From Mesorhizobium carmichaelinearum (GTDB taxonomy: Bacteria > Pseudomonadota > Alphaproteobacteria > Rhizobiales > Rhizobiaceae): a stretch of 64,000 nucleotides of DNA. Made by a program: the position numbers and the translations under genes. Below, in pieces: positions 51,569 to 61,460 of this stretch. Below the pieces are notes generated by a model. The model did no database searches and was not told the origin of the DNA. It saw only the letters and a list, made by a program, of their open reading frames with translations. Each line of letters begins with the position of its first letter. The first letter of the stretch is position 1. The stretch is from assembly GCF_900199455.1 (NCBI RefSeq), contig NZ_FZQR01000002.1, positions 310,001 through 374,000 on the forward strand. The letters run 5' to 3'.

Positions 51569-52423
51569 TCAGAAAGCGCTGATCCTCGCGGTTTCCAGCA
51601 AGTTGACGAAATGCAATGAGCGCCGCAGCGCGCGACGAATGGTTGCGACATCGACAGGTGTGTTTCGCCGTTGGGGATCACGGCGCTGCGGCCGCTCCAG
51701 TCGCAAGGGCAGTTCGATGCTGATCGGCAGTGTTGGCGGAAGGACGGCCCAGTACGCTTCGTAGTCGACCGAGCCGTCGCCGACGGCGCAGAATGCCCAC
51801 CCTGCGTCGGTGCTGATGACGTCCTTCAGATGAGCATGACCGACCGCATCGAGGGCCGCCGCGATATCCTGCGCGGGCTGTGTCGCCTCGTCGCTATAGG
51901 TGAAGACATTTCCGGCGTCGTGGTTCAGACAGACATGCCGCGATCCGATTTCACGGATGAAGCTCGCCCCCAATCGAGCGTTGCCAAGCAAATCGCCGTT
52001 GCCCTGCCCAGGGTTCTCGAGCGCGAGGACGATGCCGGCCTGTTCCAGCCTCGGCAGGATGGCATCGATCGTCCCGCGGATGTCAGCCCGATTTGTCATC
52101 GGGCCGGCATTGGTCATCAGGAACTTTGCGCCAAGCCCGGCCGCAAAGGTCACTCGTCGCGATAATGCATCCAGCGCATCCGGGCCTGATAGGTCGAGAT
52201 GACCCGACACGGCATTGATCCCAAGCCCGGCATTGTCTGCTGTCTGACGCAGCTTCGAAGCTTCACTGTCGGCAAACATGCTTTCATCGAAATCGACATA
52301 GCCGCGAATGAAGGCCGGTTCGACATAGCCGCCGCCAGCCGCCGCGATCTCCTTGATGGCCAGTTCCATGGAATAGCCATCGAAGAGGGCGGTCGATACC
52401 GATATGATCCGTGGCGACGACAA
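51569..52423 (-). CDS. Sugar phosphate isomerase/epimerase-type TIM-barrel protein
   Basis: A 284-residue protein of the xylose isomerase-like TIM-barrel family. Metal-site segments are visible: ALENPGQGNGDLL, CLNHDAGNVFTY, GHAHLKDV and the late SIELPLRLE. The start appears to be TTG at 52423, with AGGGAG about 10 bases upstream, directly after the stop of the ApnO-like gene. It likely isomerises or epimerises the product of that dehydrogenase. The substrate is unknown. Confidence 0.82.
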   Translation of the reverse strand: MSSPRIISVSTALFDGYSMELAIKEIAAAGGGYVEPAFIRGYVDFDESMFADSEASKLRQTADNAGLGINAVSGHLDLSGPDALDALSRRVTFAAGLGAKFLMTNAGPMTNRADIRGTIDAILPRLEQAGIVLALENPGQGNGDLLGNARLGASFIREIGSRHVCLNHDAGNVFTYSDEATQPAQDIAAALDAVGHAHLKDVISTDAGWAFCAVGDGSVDYEAYWAVLPPTLPISIELPLRLERPQRRDPQRRNTPVDVATIRRALRRSLHFVNLLETARISAF

Positions 52424-52429
52424 CGGCGC

Positions 52430-53275
52430 TCAGGCTCCCTTGCCGTAGACGATCAGTTCGGACGCTTCCTTCACCTTGGCTGGAGACAGCGCCTCGCGCC
52501 AATCGTCGCGGACCACGACGCCCTTGGCGAAACGCATCAGGCGCAGTGCGGCATCGGACGGCACTTTCGGGGAGAAGCCGAACCACATGGCGATCTCGAC
52601 ATTGAGGTGGCCAATCAGAAAGTCGAGGGCGGCCTTTCTGGGAATGCCGTATTTGCGCTCGCATTCCTCGACGGCCTCGACCATGGTGTCGACGAAGGGC
52701 ATGGCAACCATCTCGGACAGGCCCGGCTCAAGGATCGCCAGCTGTTCGACCGTGACGCGGTGGCTATCGATGATCGGCGACCACATCGCCTTGCACACCT
52801 CTTCACCAAGCGCGTAATGCTCTTCCGGGCCCTGCATCAGGGCGCAGACGATCGACTGCCTGGCGATGCCGCCATGATAATCGCGGCGCGCCGCCCACTC
52901 CGTCTCGTCGCCGAACAAAGGCGGATGGCAGGGATGGCCGACAAAATAGGTCAGATCCGGCCGATCCTTGGGCAAGTCGCCAGCATAAGGTGCGGCGGCA
53001 TCGAGGATGAGAAGCATGGTGCCTTTGGCGAGCATCGGCGAGATCTGCCGTGCGATCTGGCCGATGATATTGTCCGGCAAGGCCATGACCACGACCTTGG
53101 CACCGGGCACGCCCTCTTCCATGGAGACGGCGCTGATGCCGGCCTCCGACAGCCGCTTGCGGCCGGCCTCGCCGACTTCCACGGCACGGACATCGTAGCC
53201 CGCTTCGATCAGCTTGCGCGCCACGCGGAAGCCCATCTTCCCGCCAGCTCCCAGCAGCGCCACGGATATTGTCAT
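52430..53275 (-). CDS. NAD-binding oxidoreductase, ApnO-like (first paralog)
   Basis: A 281-residue protein with an N-terminal Rossmann fold (ALLGAGGKMGFRVARKLIEAGYDVRAVEVG) and a C-terminal phosphogluconate dehydrogenase-like helical domain. It resembles the D-apionate oxidoisomerase family, which acts on branched sugar acids; the match is from memory and not tested. GGGAGAG lies upstream of the ATG at 53275. A second, better matching copy is at 59315-60142. The two share PDLTYFV, HPCHPP, DET, ALMQGPEE and SHRVTVE. It heads a two-gene operon with the TIM-barrel isomerase. Confidence 0.75.
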   Translation of the reverse strand: MTISVALLGAGGKMGFRVARKLIEAGYDVRAVEVGEAGRKRLSEAGISAVSMEEGVPGAKVVVMALPDNIIGQIARQISPMLAKGTMLLILDAAAPYAGDLPKDRPDLTYFVGHPCHPPLFGDETEWAARRDYHGGIARQSIVCALMQGPEEHYALGEEVCKAMWSPIIDSHRVTVEQLAILEPGLSEMVAMPFVDTMVEAVEECERKYGIPRKAALDFLIGHLNVEIAMWFGFSPKVPSDAALRLMRFAKGVVVRDDWREALSPAKVKEASELIVYGKGA

Positions 53276-53540
53276 TCGTATCTCTCCCAATTGTCTTGAT
53301 GGTGCGCCTGTGGCGCGCCGATTCAGCCGAACCCTCGCTGCGCGGCCTCGATCTCCGGATATGTGACGGTCACACACGCCCGCCGCAGCGTCGAAGCCAT
53401 CGCGCAGGCCACAGAGACCCGGCCGGTCAATGCAGCGTCCACGCTGGACGGACATTCATGGAGACGAGCGTTAGCACCAAAAAGATATCATGTCATCACA
53501 TGAGTTTTGGCACTCAAAAATTTTTGGGCGATCCGAATAT
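53276..53540. promoter_or_regulatory. Control region of the ApnO-like operon with GntR-type motif
   Basis: 265 bases without a gene. The motif ATGTCATCACAT (53490-53501) recurs with one change upstream of the gntR gene on the opposite strand. An A+T-rich stretch follows it. It is probably the operator for the local GntR protein. Confidence 0.45.
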
Positions 53541-54257
53541 TCAGCCGGCCTCGCCGCCTATCAGTTTCGAATAGAGCTCATTGGCGCGGCCGATATGTTC
53601 GGCCATGGCAAGGCTCGCGCCTTCCGGATCCCCGCTGGCGATCGCCTTGTAGATGCGCTCGTGCTCCTCGACGGTCAGGCGTTCAGCACCTTTCACCGCC
53701 ACAAGGTCGCGCTTGAAGCGGGACAGCCATTCGAGCATTCCCTTCGCCACCGCCGCTATCATCGAATTGCCGCTCATTTCGGCAATCACTTCGTGGAATT
53801 CCATGTCGGCGGCGACAAATCGCGCCTGGTCACCCCGGGCATCCCGCAGCTGGCGCAAGGTCTCGGCAAGTCGTTCCAGGCTCTTGGCGGTGGCGCGCCG
53901 GGTGGCTATCCGCACCAGGCCGGTTTCCAGCAAGAGCCTGACTTCCTTGAGTTCTTCGAGGCCACGCGAGTTTGTCGCCAGCATCATGACCATCGCCGCG
54001 GAAACCTGATCGACGATCACCTCGGGTGTCGGATTGATAACGCGCGCACGTTCTCCATGGGAAATCTTGATAAGCCCCATCTGCTGCAGCGTCAGCATGG
54101 CTTCACGGATCGACGGCCGTCCCACGCCGATCATCGTCATCAGTTCCTTTTCCGACGGCAATTGAGAGCCAGGCGGAAACTCGGATGTCGAGATCGCCGC
54201 CATCAGCCGGTCCAGCACTTCCACATACAGCTTCTTCTTCTGGACCGGTTCCATCCA
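53541..54257 (-). CDS. GntR/FadR-family transcriptional regulator
   Basis: A 238-residue FadR-type regulator. The winged helix is at about residues 10-70 (YVEVLDRLMAAISTSEFPPGSQLPSEKELMTMIGVGRPSIREAMLTL). The C-terminal FCD effector domain is all-helical, with metal-ligand type residues in ADMEFHEVIAEMSGN and MAEHIGRANELY. The ATG at 54257 is used because GGAGG lies 5 bases upstream; ATG at 54269 is an alternative. It is flanked by sugar acid genes and probably responds to a sugar acid. Confidence 0.87.
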   Translation of the reverse strand, partial: WMEPVQKKKLYVEVLDRLMAAISTSEFPPGSQLPSEKELMTMIGVGRPSIREAMLTLQQMGLIKISHGERARVINPTPEVIVDQVSAAMVMMLATNSRGLEELKEVRLLLETGLVRIATRRATAKSLERLAETLRQLRDARGDQARFVAADMEFHEVIAEMSGNSMIAAVAKGMLEWLSRFKRDLVAVKGAERLTVEEHERIYKAIASGDPEGASLAMAEHIGRANELYSKLIGGEAG

Positions 54258-54293
54258 TCCCTCCGCCATCACTCCTGGGCATATCGACCTCAA

Positions 54294-54614
54294 GTCGCAG
54301 CGACAGGCAAGGCCCCATGACCAATTGACATTACATATATGATGACATAATTTCTGCCTGCGGTCGACGCTGGTAGGCTACGCGACCGGCAAACGGGTTT
54401 ACCGGCGCGAACCGGCCCGACTGGCCAAAGGCAAGAAAGACGAAACGATCGGCCGCGTTTCGCTCTCGTCAATGCATCAAGTGAGTTCTGGTACCGGCTT
54501 GCCTATTTGGTATGCTGGTATAACATGTAGATGGTATGGTGTCTTTCGCGAGACGCCATCATGGGATGGCATGCAAGCCGACCATGCTGGTCGGTGTTTT
54601 TGGGAGGAAGTATC
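54294..54614. promoter_or_regulatory. Divergent region between gntR and the fused-importer operon
   Basis: No gene is seen in these 321 bases. The candidate GntR site ATATGATGACAT is at 54337-54348, the reverse complement of ATGTCATCATAT and close to the copy at 53490. Repeated TGGTAT elements (54509, 54516, 54533) and CTGGTA (54489) lie nearer the binding-protein gene and resemble the CATACCAG motif at 59254-60240. The ribosome site GGGAGGA precedes the ATG at 54615. Confidence 0.45.
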
Positions 54615-55637
54615 ATGAAGTTTGCAATCGTGGCGGCGCTTGCCAGCGCCGCGGTGGGGAGTGTGTTTGCGCTGCCGGCAGCAGCGTCATCGGATGCACC
54701 GGTGATCGCGCTGACCAACGCCTATTACGGCAACACCTGGCGGCACCAGATGGTCGAGGCCTTCGAAGCCTCGGCCAAGGAAGCAAAGGCGGCTGGTCAG
54801 ATCGCCGACTACATCGTCATGAACGGTGATGGCTCGGTGGCGCAGCAGAACAGCCAGATCGCTGAGTTGATCCTCAAGAAGGTCGACGTGCTCGCCGTCG
54901 ACGCCGCCTCGGAAACCGCGGTCAACGGCATCATCGAAAAAGCCTGCAAGGCCGGCATCATCGTCGTCTCCTTCGATTCGGTCGCCTCGGCGCCTTGCAA
55001 CTATCAGCTCAATTTCGACTTCAAGGGCTACAAGGCGACCCAGGCAGAGGCCGTGTTCAAGATGCTCAACGGCAAGGGCAACGTCATCCAGGTGCGCGGC
55101 GTGAAGGGCTCGGCGCCCGACAATGACATGTTCAATGCGCAGCAATCGGTGCTGGCGAAATATCCCGATATCAAGGTTGTCGCCACCGTCTATGGCCAAG
55201 CGACGGCCTCGGTCGCACAGGCAGCCATCGCCAATGTCCTGCCCTCGCTGCCGCATGTCGATGCGGTGCTCGGCCAGGGCGGCAGCGACGATGTCGGCAT
55301 CGCCCAGGCCTTCGTCCAATATGGTGGCGACTATGCCGGCAAGATGCCGATCATCGAGGGCGGCGGCGGTACCGACTTCGTCAAATGGTGGGCCGACGAA
55401 AACGCCAAGAATGGCTACCAGACGGTGTCGATGAACACGACACCAGGCATTGGCGGCGCCGCGTTCTGGCTCGGCCTGTCCTTGCTCAAGGGCGCCAAGG
55501 CGCCAAAGATGATGATCATGCCTGTGGCAACGGTCGACGCCAGCAATCTCAAAGAGTACGCCAAGCTGCCGGGCGGCCAGATCATCAGCCCCAGCTATTC
55601 GCTCGATTGGGTTAAGCAAAACCTGCTGAGCAAGTAA
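54615..55637 (+). CDS. Sugar-type ABC transporter substrate-binding protein
   Basis: A 340-residue binding protein. A signal peptide covers about residues 1-25 (VAALASAAVGSVFALPAAA). The mature part has two lobes with the family pattern: ALTNAYYGNTWRHQMVEAF, KVDVLAVDAASETAVNGIIEKACKAGIIVVSFDS, and DAVLGQGGSDDVGIAQAF. It belongs to the ribose/xylose-like class, but I cannot name its ligand. It is the first gene of the importer operon that contains the fused ATPase-permease; a stem-loop at 55653-55680 follows it. Confidence 0.85.
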   Translation: MKFAIVAALASAAVGSVFALPAAASSDAPVIALTNAYYGNTWRHQMVEAFEASAKEAKAAGQIADYIVMNGDGSVAQQNSQIAELILKKVDVLAVDAASETAVNGIIEKACKAGIIVVSFDSVASAPCNYQLNFDFKGYKATQAEAVFKMLNGKGNVIQVRGVKGSAPDNDMFNAQQSVLAKYPDIKVVATVYGQATASVAQAAIANVLPSLPHVDAVLGQGGSDDVGIAQAFVQYGGDYAGKMPIIEGGGGTDFVKWWADENAKNGYQTVSMNTTPGIGGAAFWLGLSLLKGAKAPKMMIMPVATVDASNLKEYAKLPGGQIISPSYSLDWVKQNLLSK

Positions 55638-55652
55638 CGCGACCAGCACAAT

Positions 55653-55680
55653 GGATCGGACGCCGAATGGCGCCCGATCC
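55653..55680 (+). terminator. Stem-loop after the binding-protein gene
   Basis: GGATCGG-A-CGCC pairs with GGCG-C-CCGATCC with one mismatch, around the loop GAAT, 16 bases after the stop. It probably raises the amount of binding-protein message relative to the downstream genes. Confidence 0.5.
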
Positions 55681-55705
55681 TTGGCCGTGAAGAAACGGAG
55701 GACGA

Positions 55706-58177
55706 ATGTCCCACCTTGCCGTTGCCGATCAGAAGGGGGCAGCCGTCATAGCACCCGCCGCTCGGCAGGAAATCGTCTCGCTTTCACAGATCACCAAGAG
55801 TTTCGGGCCGACGCTGGCGAATGCCGAGATCGATCTCGCCGTTTCGGCCGGCGAGATCATCGGCCTCGTCGGCGGCAACGGTGCCGGCAAGTCGACGCTG
55901 ATGCGCATTCTTTGCGGCACGATGTGGCCAACCCTGGGCTCGATCGCTTTCGCCGGCCAGGCGCTTGACTTCACCGACTACAACACGGCGGAAGCGCAAC
56001 GGCGCGGCATCCGCATGGTGCATCAGGAACTGTCGCTGTGCGCCAATCTGTCCGTGGCCGAGAACTTCTTTCTGGAGACGCCGCAGGACGCGGCAAGCCG
56101 GCCGGGCTGGCGGACGCTTTACAGAGGCCGCGCGCGCTCGGCGCTCGATGCCGTCTTTCCCGGCAACGGCATCGATGTGAACGCGGAAGTCAGCCAGCTC
56201 TCCATCGCCGAACGGCAGATGGTCGAGATTGCACGCGCCGCCGCCACGCCCGGCGTCAGGCTCATCGTTCTCGACGAGCCGACCTCCTCGCTCGATCTCG
56301 ATCGCTCCAGGCAATTGCGGGCTTTCATCCGCGAGCGGGCCAAGGCCGGCCTGGCCTTCATCTTCATCAGTCACAAACTGCAGGAGATCATCGACATCGC
56401 CGCGCAGGTTGTCGTGCTGCGCAACGGACGCACCGCCTGGCGCGGCGAGGTGGCGGATACGTCGATCGGCAAGCTGGTACAGTTGATGGGCGGCGACGCC
56501 AACTCGATCCACCAGCATGGCGTCACCGTCGCCAGCAGCGGAGGCGCATTGGTGCGGCTGTCCGGGGCGCTGACATTCGAACTCGGCCGCGACATCGAGA
56601 TCGCGCGCGGTGAGATCGTCGGACTGGCGGGGCTCGAGGGCAGCGGCCAGAAGGAGCTGCTGCATGCCATCTTCAAGCCCGGAAAGGATGCCGCCGTCAC
56701 CCGGACCGGCGAAGCCGGCTTCATCGCCGGCGACCGCCAGAAGGAAGGCGTGTTCCCGCTGTGGAGCGTGCTGGGCAACATCTCCATCGGCAGCCTTGCG
56801 CGCCGCCCGGCGCTGGGCCTGATCTCGGATCGGGTCAACCGCGAGGCCGCGGCCGACGCCGCCGGACGGCTGCGGCTCGATGAAAACCGCTTCGGGTCCA
56901 ACATTCTGGAGCTGAGCGGCGGCAACCAGCAGAAGGCGCTGGTTGCCCGCGCACTCGTTGCCGATACGCCGATCATCCTGCTCGACGATCCGACGCGCGG
57001 CGTGGACATCGCCACCAAGCAGGATTTCTACCGGCTCTGCAACGACATCGCGCGCAGCGGGCGGACACTTGTCTGGCACACGACCGAGGACGCCGAACTG
57101 CTGGCCTGCGACCGCGTGCTGGTCTTCGCCGGCGGGCGGATCGTCAAGGAGTTGACCGGCGAGGCGATCACCGAAGCGGCGATCGTCGGGGCATCCTTCG
57201 TCCAGCAAGCGGACAAGCGCGCCGACGCAGCGCAGAGTAAAGTCGGCGCCGCCGGGCTTGCCCGCAGACTGGTGAACGCCGCTCCCTTCATCGGCCTCGC
57301 CGTCGTGCTGGCGGTGATGATCTCGGCGAATCCGGCGGTCGCCTCGATCTTCGGGCTCGACCTGCTGCTGATGCCGGCGCTGTCGCTGGTGCTGGTGACG
57401 GCGGCGCAGATGTTCATCGTCGGCGGCAGCGAAATCGATCTCGGCGTCGGTGCCTTTGCCGGCCTGGTCAGCGTGCTCAGCGCCACGCTGCTCTACGATC
57501 AGCCATGGCTCGGCGCGCTTGCCCTTGCAGCGGCGGTGGCCGCCTATGCCGGTCTTGGCGGGTTGATCCAGGCGCGCAAGATCCCGGCCATCGTCGTCAC
57601 GCTCGGCGCCTCCTTCATCTGGGTGGGGTTGGGCTATGCGCTGCAGCCGACACCGGGCGGCGCCAGTCCTGAATGGCTGACGGCGCTGTTCGGCTGGTCG
57701 CTCGACTTCCTGCCAACATCCATCATCCTCATCGCGGCGGTCGCCCTGGTGGTGCTGGTGATCGACCGGCTGCCGCTCGGCGTGGTGCTGCGCGGCTTCG
57801 GCAACAATCCCACCGCAATGATCCGCTCGGGCTGGTCGCCGACACGCTACGCGCTGGTGCGCTATTTCATCGCCGGGCTGTTCGCGGCGTCCGCCGGCCT
57901 TTCGCTGACCGCGATCAACACGGCGAGCGACATCAATTCCGGCAATTCGTTCACGCTGCTCAGCGTCGCCGCCGTGGTCATGGGCGGCTGCTCGCTGCTT
58001 GGCGGCATCGTCTCCCCGGTCGGCGCCATTGCCGGCGCAGTGACATTGTCGCTGATCGGCGCGCTGCTCGGCACGCTCAATGTGAGCAGCGACTACAACG
58101 CCGCGACACAAGGGCTGATCCTCATCGCGCTCCTGACGCTGCGCGGCCTGACCGCGGACCGGGGGAGCGAACAATGA
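55706..58177 (+). CDS. Fused sugar ABC transporter ATPase and permease
   Basis: An unusual 823-residue protein that joins two ABC domains to a full ribose-type permease. ABC domain 1 has Walker A GGNGAGKST at residues 56-64 and VLDEPTSSLD; ABC domain 2 has a degenerate GLEGSGQKEL region, then LSGGNQQK and LDDPTRGVD. After about residue 525 comes a permease with VTAAQMFIVGGSEIDLGVGAFAGLV and AVVMGGCSLLGGIVSPVGA. Normally these are two separate proteins. A second, separate permease follows, overlapping by 4 bases, so the pore is probably a heterodimer of one fused and one free permease. The reading frame is intact across the joint, so this is not a sequencing shift of two genes. Confidence 0.87.
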   Translation: MSHLAVADQKGAAVIAPAARQEIVSLSQITKSFGPTLANAEIDLAVSAGEIIGLVGGNGAGKSTLMRILCGTMWPTLGSIAFAGQALDFTDYNTAEAQRRGIRMVHQELSLCANLSVAENFFLETPQDAASRPGWRTLYRGRARSALDAVFPGNGIDVNAEVSQLSIAERQMVEIARAAATPGVRLIVLDEPTSSLDLDRSRQLRAFIRERAKAGLAFIFISHKLQEIIDIAAQVVVLRNGRTAWRGEVADTSIGKLVQLMGGDANSIHQHGVTVASSGGALVRLSGALTFELGRDIEIARGEIVGLAGLEGSGQKELLHAIFKPGKDAAVTRTGEAGFIAGDRQKEGVFPLWSVLGNISIGSLARRPALGLISDRVNREAAADAAGRLRLDENRFGSNILELSGGNQQKALVARALVADTPIILLDDPTRGVDIATKQDFYRLCNDIARSGRTLVWHTTEDAELLACDRVLVFAGGRIVKELTGEAITEAAIVGASFVQQADKRADAAQSKVGAAGLARRLVNAAPFIGLAVVLAVMISANPAVASIFGLDLLLMPALSLVLVTAAQMFIVGGSEIDLGVGAFAGLVSVLSATLLYDQPWLGALALAAAVAAYAGLGGLIQARKIPAIVVTLGASFIWVGLGYALQPTPGGASPEWLTALFGWSLDFLPTSIILIAAVALVVLVIDRLPLGVVLRGFGNNPTAMIRSGWSPTRYALVRYFIAGLFAASAGLSLTAINTASDINSGNSFTLLSVAAVVMGGCSLLGGIVSPVGAIAGAVTLSLIGALLGTLNVSSDYNAATQGLILIALLTLRGLTADRGSEQ

Positions 58178-59205
58178 ACGCGCTGTCCGCCTTCACTTTC
58201 TGGGCCCAGAAAAACCGCTGGATTTGGGCCGCCATCGGCGTGCTCCTGCTCTGGTTTGACCTTTCGGTGGTGACCAACCGCTTCAGCCTCTCCAGCCTGT
58301 CGGGCATCATCCTGTCGGCCTCGTTCCTGACGGTCGTCGGCATCGGCCAGATGTTCGTCGTCACCACGGGGCGCGGCAATATCGACCTCTCCGTCGCCTC
58401 CGTGATCACGCTCAGCGCCTTCGTCGCGCTGCTCACCATCAAGGGCCAGGATGCCAACCTCGCCATTGGCGTTGCCACTGCCGTCCTGCTCGGCCTCGCG
58501 GTCGGCCTGCTCAATTCGCTGCTCGTCGTCGGCCTCGGCATTCCGGCGATCATCGCGACGCTCGCCACGGGCTATGTGCTGGCGACCGCGACGCTGCTGT
58601 CGAACAAAGCGATCCCCGGCTTTGCCGTCAGCCCGGCGCTCAAGGATCTGGCGACCGGCCGTATCTCGGGCGTTCCGATCATGGCCATCATCGCCATTGT
58701 CGGCGTGGCGATCGCCTCCTTCGTGCTGCGCTACACCGTGTTCGGGCAGCTTCTGTCGGCGGTCGGCCAGAACCGGACCGCTGCCCGGCTCGCCGCCATC
58801 AACAACGGCCGGGTGATCGCGGCGGCCTTCATCATCTCGTCAATACTTGCCTCGCTCGACGGCCTGCTGCTCGGCGCCTATATCGGCGGCGCCTTCCTCG
58901 AAATGGGCCAGCCATATCTGTTGCAGTCGATCGCCGCCGTGGTGCTCGGCGGCACGCTGATCTTCGGCGGTTCGGCGACCGCGCTCGGCACCCTGTTCGC
59001 CAGCATCCTGCTCATCCTGATCGTTACCACCATGCAGATCATTGGGCTGCCTCCCGGCGCCCAGGACATCGTTCAGGGCATCGTCGTCATCTTCGTGCTG
59101 GCACTTGCCGGACGACAGGCATTGGCGCGCCGTGCCGCGGTCGATCCCACGGACGCTGCGGCGGCGAAGACAGGGCCAGGCGCTGCCGCGCCCCTGTCGA
59201 AGTGA
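58174..59205 (+). CDS. Sugar ABC transporter permease
   Basis: A 343-residue membrane protein of the ribose-type permease family, with VTTGRGNIDLSVASVITLSAFVA and AVVLGGTLIFGGSATALGTLFAS. Its start overlaps the stop of the fused ATPase-permease (ATGA). It is probably the second half of the pore. The C-terminus is an Ala/Pro-rich tail of about 25 residues. Confidence 0.87.
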   Translation: MNALSAFTFWAQKNRWIWAAIGVLLLWFDLSVVTNRFSLSSLSGIILSASFLTVVGIGQMFVVTTGRGNIDLSVASVITLSAFVALLTIKGQDANLAIGVATAVLLGLAVGLLNSLLVVGLGIPAIIATLATGYVLATATLLSNKAIPGFAVSPALKDLATGRISGVPIMAIIAIVGVAIASFVLRYTVFGQLLSAVGQNRTAARLAAINNGRVIAAAFIISSILASLDGLLLGAYIGGAFLEMGQPYLLQSIAAVVLGGTLIFGGSATALGTLFASILLILIVTTMQIIGLPPGAQDIVQGIVVIFVLALAGRQALARRAAVDPTDAAAAKTGPGAAAPLSK

Positions 59206-59239
59206 CGAACACAAAACCAATGATTCCTCTTGCCAAATT

Positions 59240-59260
59240 CTGGTAGAGTGATCATACCAG
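59240..59260. promoter_or_regulatory. CATACCAG-type candidate operator upstream of the second ApnO-like gene
   Basis: CTGGTA and TACCAG form an inverted repeat with a 9-base spacer. The right half extends as TCATACCAG. The same TCATACCAG(T) is at 60231-60240. Position is about 55 bases before the start codon at 59315. Confidence 0.45.
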
Positions 59261-59314
59261 TGCACAAGATGACGATCGCTGGACGATCGCCTATGGATTA
59301 GGGAGCAAGGTCAG

Positions 59315-60142
59315 ATGACAACGATTGCGCTGTTCGGTGCGGGCGGGAAAATGGGCTATCGCCTGTCAACCAATTTTCGCGGATCGGACTATACGATCCG
59401 CCATGTCGAGATCAGCGAAGCGGGCAAGGAGCGGCTGAAAACCGGTCTGGGCTTCGACGCGGTCGGCGTCGATGAGGCGCTAGACGGTGCCGAGGTCGTG
59501 ATCCTGGCCGTGCCTGACACGCATATCGGCAAGGTCGCCGCCAGCATCGAAAGCAAGCTGGCCCCTGGCACGATGGTGATCGTGCTCGATGCGGCGGCCC
59601 CGTTCGCCGGTCATTTGCCCGATCGTCCCGACCTTACCTATTTCGTCACCCATCCCTGCCATCCACCGATCTTCAACGACGAGACCGACATGGCCGCCAA
59701 GAAGGACTTCTTCGGCGGCGTCAAAGCCAAACAGCATTTCGTCAGCGCCCTGATGCAAGGGCCGGAGGAAGACTACGCCAAGGGCGAGAAGATCGCCCAG
59801 ATCATCTGGGCGCCGGTGATGCGCTCGCACCGCGTCACGGTCGAGCACATGGCGCTGCTGGAGCCCGGCCTTTCGGAGACGGTGTGCGCCTCGCTGCTCG
59901 TCGTCATGAAGGAAGCCCTCGACGAGGTCGTGGCGCGCGGCGTCGATCGGCAGGCCGCGCTCGATTTCCTGCTCGGCCACATGAATGTGCTCGGCGCCGT
60001 CATCTTCGGCGAGACCAAGGGCGTATTCTCCGATGCCTGCAATAAGGCCATCGAATTCGGCAAACCGGTGCTGATGCGCGACGACTGGAAGCGCGTCTTC
60101 GAGCCGGAAGAAATCGCCGCCAGCATCCAGCGCATTACCTGA
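59315..60142 (+). CDS. apnO: ApnO-like NAD-dependent oxidoisomerase (second paralog)
   Basis: A 275-residue protein with a Rossmann fold (ALFGAGGKMGYRLSTNF) followed by a helical C-terminal domain with DFLLGHMNVLGAVIFGE. From memory it matches the D-apionate oxidoisomerase family closely, an enzyme that oxidises and rearranges D-apionate to 3-oxo-isoapionate. A GGGAGCAAGG ribosome region precedes the ATG. It lies between two sugar-type importers, one of which may carry the substrate. The exact reaction is inference, and the gene symbol is tentative. Confidence 0.72.
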   Translation: MTTIALFGAGGKMGYRLSTNFRGSDYTIRHVEISEAGKERLKTGLGFDAVGVDEALDGAEVVILAVPDTHIGKVAASIESKLAPGTMVIVLDAAAPFAGHLPDRPDLTYFVTHPCHPPIFNDETDMAAKKDFFGGVKAKQHFVSALMQGPEEDYAKGEKIAQIIWAPVMRSHRVTVEHMALLEPGLSETVCASLLVVMKEALDEVVARGVDRQAALDFLLGHMNVLGAVIFGETKGVFSDACNKAIEFGKPVLMRDDWKRVFEPEEIAASIQRIT

Positions 60143-61383
<1,241 letters not shown>

Positions 61384-61402
61384 GCCGGCGCAATGCAATC
61401 CG

Positions 61403-61431
61403 CGAGGGGCGAACCTAGGGTTCGTCCCTCG
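61403..61431 (+). terminator. Stem-loop after the ribose-like binding protein
   Basis: CGAGGGGCGAAC pairs with GTTCGTCCCTCG (one G-T pair) around a 5-base loop. It lies between the binding-protein gene and the rest of the operon, like the stem-loops at 5171-5195 and 55653-55680. Confidence 0.6.
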
Positions 61432-61460
61432 TCTCCATTTCCCTGGGATGCTTGACCGCG

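Noticed and set aside
55784..58174. Open frame of 796 codons on the minus strand
   Set aside because: Antisense shadow of the ATPase-permease fusion. No family features, and the sense frame has perfect ABC motifs.
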